Shown here piece after piece: positions 16,498 through 24,809 of a stretch of DNA of 64,000 nucleotides. This DNA comes from Actinomycetota bacterium (GTDB lineage: Bacteria > Actinomycetota > Acidimicrobiia > Acidimicrobiales > Iamiaceae). Both the position numbers and the translations under genes were made by a program. Position 1 is the stretch's first letter, and each line of letters begins with the position of its first letter. The stretch covers positions 1 through 64,000 of the forward strand of contig JAHBSO010000001.1 of NCBI GenBank assembly GCA_019639075.1, read 5' to 3'. The notes beneath the pieces were generated by a model. It was given only the letters and a program-made list of their open reading frames with translations. It was not told the DNA's origin and did not search any database.

Positions 16498-17235
16498 GTG
16501 GTCGACGTCCTGGTCGTGGACGACAACGAGATCGAACGGGCAGGACGGGAGCTCGTCCTGCGACGGCACGGACACCGGGTCGAGGCGATCGACTGGGCGA
16601 CCGCCCGCACCGCGTCGACGAGCGCCGAGGTGGTGCTCGCGGTCGTTCGGCGCGATCCGGCGGCGTTCGACCGATGGGACCGCCTGCGCCGCGCCGGGGG
16701 GTTCCGGCGCCTCGGCCGACCCGGGGCCCGGGTCATGGCGTTGACCTCGGACCCCAACCCGATCTCACCGATCGCCCGGCTCCGGCTCGTCCGGGCCGGC
16801 GCCGACGGGATCTTCACCACCGGCGACCTGTCGACCGGCGTCCTCCTCGACGCGGTCGTACGGGTGACCCGGCCGCGGGCCAGCGCGCCCCGGGTGGTGA
16901 TCGGACGGGTCGCCGTCGGTCGGGACTGCGACCCCCGGGCCGTCGTCGAGCACGTGCTCGCCAAGGCCGCCACCGACCCGGCCTACCTCCGGGCCTTCGA
17001 GCCGGGCACCGCGCAGAACGCGTCCGGCCTGTCGCGGCGCCGGGCCCACACGCTGCGGGTCAAGGTCGCGGCGCTCGGCGACCTCACGGCGCTCACCCCG
17101 GCATCGGGCGGCGAGCCCCGGGACCTGTCGTTGCCCCGCTGGACCGACATGGTGTCGTTCGTGAACCTGTGCCGGGTCTGGAGCCCCGACGATGCCGACG
17201 TCGGGTTCGAGGCGCCCGTCGACCTCGTCTGCTGA
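16498..17235 (+). CDS. Response regulator-like protein with degenerate receiver
   Basis: A 245-residue protein. The start resembles a receiver domain (VDVLVVDDNEIERAG with the two acidic residues), and ALTSDP and ADGIFTTGDL sit where the conserved Thr and Lys strands should be. The phosphorylatable aspartate is not present (AEVVLAVVRRD in its place) and the switch lysine is also lost. The C-terminal part (SRRRAHTLRVKVAALGDL) faintly recalls a LuxR-type recognition helix. So it may be a phosphorylation-independent regulator. GTG at 16498 follows CAGGGGGAC. It converges with the LGFP-type gene after 18 bases. Confidence 0.55.
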   Translation: MVDVLVVDDNEIERAGRELVLRRHGHRVEAIDWATARTASTSAEVVLAVVRRDPAAFDRWDRLRRAGGFRRLGRPGARVMALTSDPNPISPIARLRLVRAGADGIFTTGDLSTGVLLDAVVRVTRPRASAPRVVIGRVAVGRDCDPRAVVEHVLAKAATDPAYLRAFEPGTAQNASGLSRRRAHTLRVKVAALGDLTALTPASGGEPRDLSLPRWTDMVSFVNLCRVWSPDDADVGFEAPVDLVC

Positions 17236-17253
17236 CCGGCGGGGTCCCGGCGA

Positions 17254-18561
17254 TCAACCGCCGCAGATGTACTCCCCGCCGATCGCGAACTGCAGCAGCA
17301 CCCGACCCTCGACGGCGCCGATCATCCGGGATCCCGCGTCCCGCGCGCAGAACCACGCATCGGTGGTGCGGATCCAGTAGCGCATCCCGTCGTCGGCGAC
17401 GTAGTACGAGGCGCCGGCGTTCTCGATGACCGACCCCGCCTGGACCTGGGAGGGGTTCGGGTCACCGAACTCCGACCACGGCATCCAGCGGTACTTCTCG
17501 AGCGGCTGGGCCTCGGCCTCGATGTCGGTCTCGACCACCGGGAGCACCACGCGCCCGCCCGCGAAGTCCTGCCACGTGGCGATCCGAGCGAGTCCCTGCG
17601 CCCGACCGGCCGGCATGCCCATGTCACCGGAAGGTCCGCCCCGCACCATCCACATCTCCCAGGCGCCGTTCACGACCGGGATCCCCATCGACTCCGGATG
17701 CTCGATGACGACCCCGCCCCGACTGGTCAGGATCACCGGAACGCCGTCGATGGTGGTGCGTCCGGTCGGGACGCCGACGAAGTTGTGGTCCGAGCGCCAG
17801 CCCCAGCCCGCCCACTCGTAACGCGTCAGCCGGAGCACCGGATCGGTCGGTCCGCGGCCCGCGACGAGGATCCCGACCGGCGTGCCGCCGGCCCGGAGCG
17901 ACTGCACGTAGAGGTCGTCGCGCCACGACTCGATCGGGCGGGCGCACACCAGTGCCGACTCGCTCGCGAGGATCTCCGCCGCCATCGCCCGGAACCTCGG
18001 TGCGGCGGCGAGGATGCCGGCATCGCCCCCGGTCGCGTCCCCGATCGGCACGAGGCCGAGGTTGGCGCACTGCTCGGTCTCCGGCGGATCGCTCGGCACC
18101 TCCTGCTCGGGGGGACCGTTCGGCGTCGTGTCGGTGGGGGTCTCGGGCTGCCGCGGCACGTCCACCCGGGAGGACCTCGACGGCTGCGTGGTCGGGGAGG
18201 CCGACGACGGCGCCGAGCCCCCGTCGGTCGTCGAACCGAGGCCTGTCGTCCGACCGCGGGGTGACGACGTGGACCGGCCAGCCGGCCGGGCCGACGTCGG
18301 CCCCGAGCCGGAGGAGTCCTCCGCGGATCCGCCCGCCGGTTCCCCGGGCAGTTCGTCCGGTGCCTCGCGAGCATCACGCTCCCCCGCCCGCGCATCGGTC
18401 CCGGTCGGTCGGTCGTCGATGGCCTCCACGTTGGTGGTGTCGGGCCGTCCGTCGGGCCCTGCCCCCATCGCGCTCGCGATGGCCGTCGCGATCAGTGCCG
18501 CGACGAGCACGAGCGCGGCGCGGGTTCGGCGGGAGCGCTGGGGCCGCGCCTCGGTCGTCAC
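17254..18561 (-). CDS. Membrane-anchored protein with LGFP-like repeat (second of pair)
   Basis: A 435-residue protein: a short basic cytoplasmic tail, one membrane segment (about 14-32, TRAALVLVAALIATAIASAM), a roughly 100-residue Ser/Thr/Pro/Asp linker, then an extracytoplasmic domain from about residue 145. The domain contains a block like LGFP repeats (RGGPSGDMGMPAGR...WQDFAGGRVVLP) plus repeated tryptophan-glycine patches (WAGWGW). Paired cysteines (CANLG, VCARP, FCARD, YICGG) suggest disulfides. LGFP repeats are known from actinobacterial cell-wall proteins. The GTG at 18561 overlaps the stop of its upstream neighbour (GTGA), so the two related proteins are co-translated. Confidence 0.68.
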   Translation of the reverse strand: MTTEARPQRSRRTRAALVLVAALIATAIASAMGAGPDGRPDTTNVEAIDDRPTGTDARAGERDAREAPDELPGEPAGGSAEDSSGSGPTSARPAGRSTSSPRGRTTGLGSTTDGGSAPSSASPTTQPSRSSRVDVPRQPETPTDTTPNGPPEQEVPSDPPETEQCANLGLVPIGDATGGDAGILAAAPRFRAMAAEILASESALVCARPIESWRDDLYVQSLRAGGTPVGILVAGRGPTDPVLRLTRYEWAGWGWRSDHNFVGVPTGRTTIDGVPVILTSRGGVVIEHPESMGIPVVNGAWEMWMVRGGPSGDMGMPAGRAQGLARIATWQDFAGGRVVLPVVETDIEAEAQPLEKYRWMPWSEFGDPNPSQVQAGSVIENAGASYYVADDGMRYWIRTTDAWFCARDAGSRMIGAVEGRVLLQFAIGGEYICGG

Positions 18562-20018
18562 AGGCACCGCAACAGCTCCCCCACGGGAAGGTCCACGACC
18601 ACCGCCGTCGGGACGTCGATGATCTTCGCGGCGCGGCTGTTGCGCACGCACGCCTGGTCGTCTCCGGTGGGGAGCCATCGTCGTTCGCCCGTGTCGGACA
18701 CGAACCAGCTCTCCGAGGAGGGGGTCCGGACGATGTTCCCGCGCAGGTTGTCGGGTGTCATGTGCTCGGTGGACTCGTAGCGCTCGATGTCCACGCTGCC
18801 GTCCACGTAGTCCATCACGATCCGGCCGTTCGCGAAGTCCTGGGTCGAGCCGATCTCCGAGCGCTCGTAGCGGTTGGAGAACGGGAGCCCGAGCATCCCG
18901 TCGGGTCCGCCCTCGGCGATCCACGCGTCGTACATCGAATCGGTGACCGCGAAGGCGACGTCGCGTTCGTCGTCCTGGACGATGGCGCCGTTCACGAACG
19001 AGACGATCCGAGCGCCGTCGGGTCGTTCCGCCTCCCGGCGCAGCGGGAGCCCGGGACGTCGACCGGGGATGTACATCTCCCAGGCCGACAACCTGAACCG
19101 CCGGTACTCGAGGGGGTTGAGGACGATCACCGCGGCCTCGGGGTCGGTCGGTGCGAGCAGGATGCCCACGGAGTCGTCGCCGCCCCACGAGATCTGTTGG
19201 AACACGGTGTCGTCCCGGGCCTGGATCGGGCCGGCGCACGTGATGCCCGGGTCGGTGGCCGCGGCATCGCGGAAGGGTTCGGACCACTTGCGGACGTCCG
19301 CGCTCGCCTCGTTGACGACATCGCCCGGCGCGGCGGTGAGCTGGCCGCACGACGACCGAGGTGCCGCATCGGCCCCGGGTCCGGAGCCGCCGTCGGAGCG
19401 GGTCGCGGCCACGGCGACGGCGGCCGCCCCGACGATCGCGAGCACCGCCGCGATCGCCGCAGCGACCATCGTCAGGGACGGACGTCCCCGTTCGGGGCCG
19501 CCCGTCGCCGGGCCGGTCGCCCGGGATCGGGGGGTGCCCGCATCGACCGGCGGATCGTGCGCCGGGGTCGCCGGGGTCGCCGGGGTCGCCGGGGTCGGGG
19601 CGACCGCTGCGTGGCCCTCGGACCGCACCAGGGTGGCGGCCAGCTCGTCGAGCGTCTCGTCGAGCAGGCTGGCGCCGGTGGTCTCGCGGCGACGGCGGTA
19701 GGCGTCCCAGCCGAGCTGGAAGGCGCTGGCCGCCCGCGGGCCACGGCGCGTGAGCGGCTGCCACCGGTTCGGGCCCGAACCGAGGAGCTCGGTCGCGGCG
19801 TCGCGGTGGGCCGGGTCGCTCATCTCGGCGATGGCGCGGTCCAGGTGGTCCTGGAGCGCCGCGAAGCGCACCTCGCGATCGGCCGTCAGCTCGTCACCGA
19901 GCAGCTCGTCGAGGGTCGGGAAGACGCGGTCGCGCACCGCCGAACGCGACCGCAACGAGGTCAACGTCCGAAGTTCCGCGGTCAGCGCTCGGCTGTCTGT
20001 GCTCTGTAGCCGTCCCAT
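18558..20018 (-). CDS. Membrane-anchored protein with LGFP-like repeat (first of pair)
   Basis: A 486-residue protein. Residues 1-130 are cytoplasmic and helical (LDELLGDELTADREVRF, then LQDHLDRAIAEM). Next comes an Ala/Thr/Pro stretch from a 9-base tandem repeat (PTPATPATPATP, near 19563-19602), a membrane segment at about 182-206, and an extracytoplasmic domain. That domain carries a clear LGFP-like unit (AEGGPDGMLGLPFSNRYERS ending in QDFANGRIVMDY) and several cysteines, as in the next gene. The pair looks like a duplication in which only this copy kept a large cytoplasmic domain. The ATG at 20018 gives the most compact start. Confidence 0.68.
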   Translation of the reverse strand: MGRLQSTDSRALTAELRTLTSLRSRSAVRDRVFPTLDELLGDELTADREVRFAALQDHLDRAIAEMSDPAHRDAATELLGSGPNRWQPLTRRGPRAASAFQLGWDAYRRRRETTGASLLDETLDELAATLVRSEGHAAVAPTPATPATPATPAHDPPVDAGTPRSRATGPATGGPERGRPSLTMVAAAIAAVLAIVGAAAVAVAATRSDGGSGPGADAAPRSSCGQLTAAPGDVVNEASADVRKWSEPFRDAAATDPGITCAGPIQARDDTVFQQISWGGDDSVGILLAPTDPEAAVIVLNPLEYRRFRLSAWEMYIPGRRPGLPLRREAERPDGARIVSFVNGAIVQDDERDVAFAVTDSMYDAWIAEGGPDGMLGLPFSNRYERSEIGSTQDFANGRIVMDYVDGSVDIERYESTEHMTPDNLRGNIVRTPSSESWFVSDTGERRWLPTGDDQACVRNSRAAKIIDVPTAVVVDLPVGELLRCL

Positions 20019-20135
20019 CGTGCCCAATCGCCGGCCCACCTCGTGTGTGGGCCCCCACCTGCGAATCCGTGCCGATGCTACCGGTTCTCTCGGGAGGCGT
20101 GCGACCGATCGGCGCGATCGCGCGGGCCCCGGGGC

Positions 20136-20154
20136 TCCTGACGGTGCGTCAGAT
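20136..20154 (+). promoter_or_regulatory. CTGAC-N5-GTCAG palindrome, site 3
   Basis: TCCTGAC-GGTGC-GTCAGAT, with inner CTGACG and CGTCAG arms perfect. It ends 12 bases before the ATG of the isochorismatase-like gene that heads the fadD3 operon. Confidence 0.75.
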
Positions 20155-20166
20155 ACAGTCCGGCGC

Positions 20167-20805
20167 ATGGCCGCACCATCCCTGCAGGAGCTCATCGATC
20201 CGGCGCGCACCGCCGTGGTCACCTCCGAGGTGCAGAACGGTGTCGTCGGTCCGAGCGCCGCCCTCCCGGAGCTGGCTGCGCTCGCCGCGCCGATGGTCGA
20301 GCGGGCCGCCGTGCTGTGTTCGGCCGCTCGGGCCGGAGGCATCCGGGTCGTGCACGCGACCGCCGCCCGCCGGGCCGACGCCGCCGGGTCCAACGACAAC
20401 GCCCGCCTGTTCGCGGCCGTGCGCCGCTCGCCGGTGACGCTCGAACCCGGCTCGCCGGCGGTGCAGGTCGTGGCCGAGCTCGGACCCGAACCGGAGGACA
20501 TCGTCCTCTGCCGGCTCCACGGCCTGAGCCCCATGGCCGGCACCGACCTCGACCCGATCCTGCGGAACCTGGGCGTCCGCACGGTGATCGTGGCCGGGGT
20601 GTCGGTCAACGTCGCCATCACCAACCTGGTCATGGACGCGGTGAACCTCGGGTACCAGGTGGTGCTGCCCCGCGACGCGGTGACCGGCGTGCCCACCGAC
20701 TACGCCGAGGCCGTGATCGACAACACGCTGGCCGTGCTGGCCACCATCACCACCGTCGACGAGATCGTCGCCGCGTGGGCCGGGGCCACCGCACCGCGGA
20801 CCTGA
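20167..20805 (+). CDS. Isochorismatase-like (cysteine hydrolase) protein without the catalytic Cys
   Basis: A 212-residue protein with the isochorismatase/nicotinamidase fold: TAVVTSEVQNGVVG (usually D-x-Q-x-x-F), VIVAGVSVNVAITNLVMDAV and GYQVVLPRDAVTGVP. The nucleophile cysteine of the family (as in VCV) is alanine here, and the first-strand aspartate is glutamate. Classic cysteine hydrolase chemistry is therefore not expected; isochorismatases proper also lack this Cys, so a different hydrolysis or a non-enzymatic role remains possible. It is the first gene behind operator site 3 and is ten bases from fadD3. Confidence 0.75.
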   Translation: MAAPSLQELIDPARTAVVTSEVQNGVVGPSAALPELAALAAPMVERAAVLCSAARAGGIRVVHATAARRADAAGSNDNARLFAAVRRSPVTLEPGSPAVQVVAELGPEPEDIVLCRLHGLSPMAGTDLDPILRNLGVRTVIVAGVSVNVAITNLVMDAVNLGYQVVLPRDAVTGVPTDYAEAVIDNTLAVLATITTVDEIVAAWAGATAPRT

Positions 20806-20815
20806 AGGAGCAGCC

Positions 20816-22423
20816 ATGACCGCCGAGCTCACCGATCCCCGCGCCGACCTCCGCTGGCCGACCATCCCCGCCGTCCTCGACGACGCCGTGGCCGAGCGGC
20901 CCGACGCGGAGGCGATCGTCGACGCCGGCGAGCGCTGGACCTGGCGTCGGGTCGGCGAGGCCGTCGACCGGGCCACCGGCGCCTTCGTGGCCGCCGGCAT
21001 CGACCGGGGCGACCGCGTCGCGATCTGGGCGCCGAACTGCGCGGAGTGGATCGTCGCCCTCCTCGGCCTCCAGTCGGCCGGTGCCGCGCTCGTCCCGCTG
21101 AACACCCGGTACAAGGGCATCGAGGCGGCCGACATCCTCGACCGCAGCCGGGCGCGCGTCCTGGTCACCGTCGACGGCTTCCTGGGCAACGACTACCTGT
21201 CGATGCTCGGGGGCCACGACCTCCCGCACCTCGAGCGCATCGTCGTCCTCCGCGCCGACGCGGTCGACGACCCGCGGGCCGAGACCTGGGACGCGTTCCT
21301 CGCCTCGGGCGACGACGTCGGTCTCTCCGAGATCCGCGAGCGGCGGGCCGCCGTGCAGCCCGGAGACACGTCCGACCTCCTGTTCACCTCCGGCACCACC
21401 GGCAAGCCGAAGGGCGTGATCTGCACCCACGCGCAGACGCTGCGCACGGTCGGCGCGTGGGCCGAGGTGAACGGCCTGGCCGACACCGACCGCTACGTCT
21501 GCGTCAACCCGTTCTTCCACTCGTTCGGGTACAAGGCGGGCATCGTCGCCTGGCTCGAGACCCGCTGCGTCATGCTCCCCGTCGGCGTGTTCGACGTGCC
21601 CGAGGTGATGCGCCTCATCGCCGAGGAGCGGGGTTCGATGCTGCCGGGCGCGCCGACGCTCTACCAGACCATCCTCAACCACCCCGAGCGCGACCAGCTC
21701 GACTCGTCGTCGCTGCGCCTGGCCGTCACCGGTGCGGCGGCGATCCCCGTCAGCCTCGTGCAGCAGATGCGCGACGACCTCGGCTTCGACACCGTCGTCA
21801 CCGCCTACGGGCTCACCGAGGCGTGCGGGTTCGTGTCGATCTGCCGGCCCGACGACGACGACGAGACCATCGCCACCACCTCGGGTCGGGCCATGCCGGG
21901 CATCGAGGTGCGCATCGTCGACGACGACGGGAACGAGCTGCCCCGGGGCGAGCCGGGCGAGATCGTCGTGCGGGGCTACAACGTGATGGCCGGGTACTTC
22001 GAGAACCCCGAGGCCACCGCCGAGGCCATCGATCCCGACGGCTGGTTGCACACCGGCGACGTCGGCACCATGGACGCCGACGGCTACCTCGACATCACCG
22101 ACCGCATCAAGGACCTCTTCATCGTCGGCGGCTTCAACGCCTACCCGGCCGAGATCGAGGACCTCCTCCTCGGCCACCCCGACATCGCGCAGGTCGCGGT
22201 CGTGGGCGTCCCCGACGAGCGCCAGGGCGAGGTCGGCGCGGCCTTCGTCGTCCCCGTCACCGGGCGAACCGCCGACCCGGACGAGATCGTCGCCTGGGCC
22301 CGCGAGCACCTCGCCAACTTCAAGGTGCCCCGCCACGTGACCGTCGTCGATTCGCTTCCCGTCAACCCGAGCGGCAAGGTCGTGAAGTACGAGCTGCGCG
22401 CCCGATTCGAGGAGACCACATGA
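20816..22423 (+). CDS. fadD3: FadD3-like acyl-CoA ligase (steroid C/D-ring HIP-CoA synthetase)
   Basis: A 535-residue class I adenylate-forming enzyme. FTSGTTGKPKG is at 190-200, LHTGDVG holds the hinge aspartate, and the catalytic lysine is in NPSGKVVKYEL near residue 522. It is recalled as close to mycobacterial FadD3 through VPLNTRYKGIEAADIL, VCVNPFFHSFGYKAGI, LPGAPTLYQTILNHP and DLFIVGGFNAYPAEIE. FadD3 activates the bicyclic propionate (HIP) left after steroid A/B-ring removal. The assignment rests on remembered motif similarity. The gene follows an AAGGAG site and overlaps the next start (ATGA). Confidence 0.78.
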   Translation: MTAELTDPRADLRWPTIPAVLDDAVAERPDAEAIVDAGERWTWRRVGEAVDRATGAFVAAGIDRGDRVAIWAPNCAEWIVALLGLQSAGAALVPLNTRYKGIEAADILDRSRARVLVTVDGFLGNDYLSMLGGHDLPHLERIVVLRADAVDDPRAETWDAFLASGDDVGLSEIRERRAAVQPGDTSDLLFTSGTTGKPKGVICTHAQTLRTVGAWAEVNGLADTDRYVCVNPFFHSFGYKAGIVAWLETRCVMLPVGVFDVPEVMRLIAEERGSMLPGAPTLYQTILNHPERDQLDSSSLRLAVTGAAAIPVSLVQQMRDDLGFDTVVTAYGLTEACGFVSICRPDDDDETIATTSGRAMPGIEVRIVDDDGNELPRGEPGEIVVRGYNVMAGYFENPEATAEAIDPDGWLHTGDVGTMDADGYLDITDRIKDLFIVGGFNAYPAEIEDLLLGHPDIAQVAVVGVPDERQGEVGAAFVVPVTGRTADPDEIVAWAREHLANFKVPRHVTVVDSLPVNPSGKVVKYELRARFEETT

Positions 22424-22971
22424 TCCCGCTGTTCGCCGACATCGTCCCGTCGACCGACTGGTACGACGGCGCCTCGTTCGGGCTCCTGCTGATCAGGGTG
22501 GTGGTCGGCGTGACGATGGCCGCGCACGGCTACAACAAGTTCTTCGGCGGCGGTCGGATCCCCGGCACCGCGAGCTGGTTCGACTCCATGGGCATGAAGC
22601 CCAACGGTCGCATCCACGCCATCATGGCGGCGTCGACCGAGCTGGGCGCGGGGCTCCTCTTCGCCGTCGGGTTCCTGACGCCGCTCGCCGCCGCGGGGTT
22701 CGTCGGGCTGATGGTGGTCGCCGCCTACACCGTGCACCTGAAGAACGGGTTCTTCATCGTCAAGAGCGGCTGGGAGTACAACCTCGTCCTCGCCGTCGTC
22801 CCCGTCGGCATCGCCATGGCGGGGCCGGGCAAGTACAGCCTCGACTGGGCCCTCGGCCTCGACTTCGTCTACGAGCCGTGGCTCGCCTTCTTCCTCTCGG
22901 CCGGCCTCGGCGTCGCCGCCGGGGTCGGACTGCTGGCCGCCTGCTACCGCCCGCCCGCGGAGGGGAGCTGA
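22420..22971 (+). CDS. DoxX family membrane protein
   Basis: A 183-residue protein with four predicted membrane helices (about 20-37, 64-84, 88-105, 140-160 with further hydrophobic C-terminus) and the DoxX landmarks AHGYNKFFGGGRIPGTASWF and ELGAGLLFAVGFLTP. DoxX proteins are associated with redox enzymes and sulfur/thiol stress, and their exact role varies. Its ATG overlaps the fadD3 stop, so it is translated with the ligase. Its stop lies within operator site 4. Confidence 0.85.
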   Translation: MIPLFADIVPSTDWYDGASFGLLLIRVVVGVTMAAHGYNKFFGGGRIPGTASWFDSMGMKPNGRIHAIMAASTELGAGLLFAVGFLTPLAAAGFVGLMVVAAYTVHLKNGFFIVKSGWEYNLVLAVVPVGIAMAGPGKYSLDWALGLDFVYEPWLAFFLSAGLGVAAGVGLLAACYRPPAEGS

Positions 22972-22984
22972 CGGTGGGTCAGAT
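22966..22984 (+). promoter_or_regulatory. CTGAC-N5-GTCAG palindrome, site 4
   Basis: AGCTGAC-GGTGG-GTCAGAT, overlapping the DoxX stop and 22 bases before the TetR start. An overlapping palindrome, GGGTC-AGATC-GACCC (22976-22990), adds symmetry. This is the site expected for autoregulation by the downstream TetR protein. Confidence 0.65.
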
Positions 22985-23006
22985 CGACCCACTAGGTTGA
23001 CCCGTC

Positions 23007-23690
23007 GTGAGCGCCGACCACCTCGATGCGGACGAGAGCGCGGAGCCCCGGGCGGCCGACGGACGGGTGCCCGGTCGCCGTGGCCGGGCCACGCGCCAGC
23101 GCCTCCTCGAGTGCACCGGGCAGATGCTCAAGGACCGCACCTACCGGGATCTGAAGGTGGTCGACATCGCCCGTGAGGCGGGTACCTCGCCGGCGACCTT
23201 CTACCAGTACTTCCCCGACGTCGAGTCCGCGATCCTCGTGCTGGCCGACTACATGGTCGCCCAGGGGAGCGAGACCTTCTCGGCGTTGACGGCCAAGGCC
23301 TCGTGGAAGGGGCGGGCCGGCTACGAGGCGTCGCTCGACCTGGTCGACGGCGTGCTCGCGTTCTGGGAGCGGTTCCAGCCGCTGCTGCGGGTCGTCGACC
23401 TGGCCACCGACGAGGGCGACCTTCGCTTCGCCAACGTGCGGACCCGACTGCTCAACGACCTCAACAACACGCTGGCCCGGGCCGCCGCCGACCACCAGAG
23501 CCTCGGCAAGGGCCAACCGGGCGTGAACCCCGACGCGATCGGCGGCGTGCTCGTGGCGATGATGGTGCACGTGTCGGCCCACCGGCTCGGCTTCGAGTTC
23601 TGGGGCGTTCGCACCGAGGACCTGCGCGAGGCCATGGCCCGCATCGTCTTCTGGTCCGTCACCGGCCAGAAGCCCCCCACCGCCGGTTGA
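23007..23690 (+). CDS. TetR family regulator, candidate binder of the CTGAC palindromes
   Basis: A 227-residue TetR protein. The N-terminal extension is acidic then basic (GRRGRATRQRLLE), the helix-turn-helix is at about 47-70 (YRDLKVVDIAREAGTSPATF, then YQYFPDVESAI). The C-terminal domain has LLRVVDLATDEGD, MMVHVSAHRLGFEFWG. Its sequence outside the HTH does not resemble KstR or KstR2 as I remember them. It sits directly behind the fadD3 operon and under the same operator type, so it is the natural regulator of the nine-site set. The GTG at 23007 is the only suitable start after the operator. Confidence 0.85.
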   Translation: MSADHLDADESAEPRAADGRVPGRRGRATRQRLLECTGQMLKDRTYRDLKVVDIAREAGTSPATFYQYFPDVESAILVLADYMVAQGSETFSALTAKASWKGRAGYEASLDLVDGVLAFWERFQPLLRVVDLATDEGDLRFANVRTRLLNDLNNTLARAAADHQSLGKGQPGVNPDAIGGVLVAMMVHVSAHRLGFEFWGVRTEDLREAMARIVFWSVTGQKPPTAG

Positions 23691-23716
23691 CCCCCGTGAC
23701 CGAAGTGTCCGCTTTC

Positions 23717-23816
23717 GTTGGTTGAGCGAAGCGAGCGCAGCGAGCGGAGTCGAAACCCGGTCGACCTCGCTCTCGTTGGTTGAGCGGAGCGAGCGCAGCG
23801 AGCGAAGTCGAAACCC
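23717..23816. repeat. Dispersed repeat family A, copies 2 and 3 in tandem
   Basis: Two direct units, at 23717-23758 and 23775-23816. Each begins GTTGGTTGAGCG, passes through AGCGAGCGCAGCGAGCG and ends AGTCGAAACC. They differ only by A/G exchanges in the GAGCG(A/G)AGCGAG modules. The unit is the reverse complement of copy 1 at 9940-9979. They occupy the whole space between the TetR gene and the metallopeptidase gene. Confidence 0.88.
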
Positions 23817-23834
23817 GGCGTAGGGTGCGGAGCC

Positions 23835-24665
23835 ATGAGGCTGGACGACGTCGAGGCGAGTGACATCGAGGTGCGCAAGGGCGGCGCCGGAAAGGTGGCT
23901 GCCGGCGGCGGCGGGATCGTGGCGATCATCGTCGCGGTGCTCTTCGCCCTCAGCAGCGGCGGCGGTGGCGGCAGCTCGACGGGATCCGATCCGCTCGGGC
24001 AGATCCTCTCGCAGATGCAGGGCGGCGGAACCGTGACCGCCGAGGGCGAGACCGTGGACGGCACCACGCTGGCCGGCCAGCAGAAGTTCACCGGCCAGAT
24101 GATGACGTTGCTCGACGACTACTGGGCCGACGCCTACCCGGCCATGACCGGCGACTCGCTCGTCGATCCGACGTTCGTGGTGTTCGACGGTCCGACGTCC
24201 ACCGGCGGTTGCGGCGTGGCCCAACCCCAGGCCGGCCCCTTCTACTGCCCGGGCGACCAGAAGATCTACGTCGATCTGGGCTTCTACCAGCAGCTCGAGC
24301 AGCAGCTCGGCTTCGGGGGCGACTTCGCCATGGCCTACGTCATCGCCCACGAGTACGGCCACCACATCCAGAACCTCCAGGGCACCCTCGGTGGATCGCA
24401 GTCCAACGAGCAGTCGGTGCGCGTCGAGCTCCAGGCCGACTGCTACGCGGGGGCGTGGGCGAGCCAGGCCAAGGCCGACGGTCGGCTCGAGGCCGGCGAC
24501 TTCGACGAGGCCATCACCGCCGCCGAAGCCGTCGGCGACGACGCGATCCAGGGCGCCGGCGCCGACCGCGACACCTTCACCCACGGCTCGTCGGCCGAGC
24601 GCGAGCGCTGGTTCCGCCAGGGCTTCGACTCCGCCGACCCCGCCACCTGCACCACCGGCGCCTGA
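23835..24665 (+). CDS. Neutral zinc metallopeptidase (YpfJ family)
   Basis: A 276-residue membrane-anchored protein with an N-terminal membrane segment (about 25-41) followed by a Gly/Ser linker. The zinc motif HEYGHH (H172, E173, H176) lies in MAYVIAHEYGHHIQNLQG, and a likely third ligand region is VELQADCYAGAW. FYCPGDQKIYVD is a further family landmark. The catalytic domain should face outward. Physiological substrates of YpfJ-type peptidases are not established. It ends ahead of a C-rich tract and repeat B2. Confidence 0.88.
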   Translation: MRLDDVEASDIEVRKGGAGKVAAGGGGIVAIIVAVLFALSSGGGGGSSTGSDPLGQILSQMQGGGTVTAEGETVDGTTLAGQQKFTGQMMTLLDDYWADAYPAMTGDSLVDPTFVVFDGPTSTGGCGVAQPQAGPFYCPGDQKIYVDLGFYQQLEQQLGFGGDFAMAYVIAHEYGHHIQNLQGTLGGSQSNEQSVRVELQADCYAGAWASQAKADGRLEAGDFDEAITAAEAVGDDAIQGAGADRDTFTHGSSAERERWFRQGFDSADPATCTTGA

Positions 24666-24714
24666 CCCGCCCCGCCCCCAGGCCCACCCCCACCCCCAGC
24701 ACCCCCACCCCGAG

Positions 24715-24763
24715 CAACGTTGTCCGGAAGTGCGCGCAATGCGCGCAGTTCCGGACAAGGTTG
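24715..24763. repeat. Dispersed palindrome family B, copy 2
   Basis: A 49-base hairpin with outer arms CAACGTTGTCCGGAA and TTCCGGACAAGGTTG and inner GCGCGC-AAT-GCGCGC. It is preceded by a C-rich tract (24680-24712). It forms the left bracket of the AbiEi/DUF559-like gene; copy 3 is the right bracket. Confidence 0.87.
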
Positions 24764-24809
24764 GATGGCCCCGGCGGACTTGTCACACCCTCGCGGGAGG
24801 ATGTCGGCC

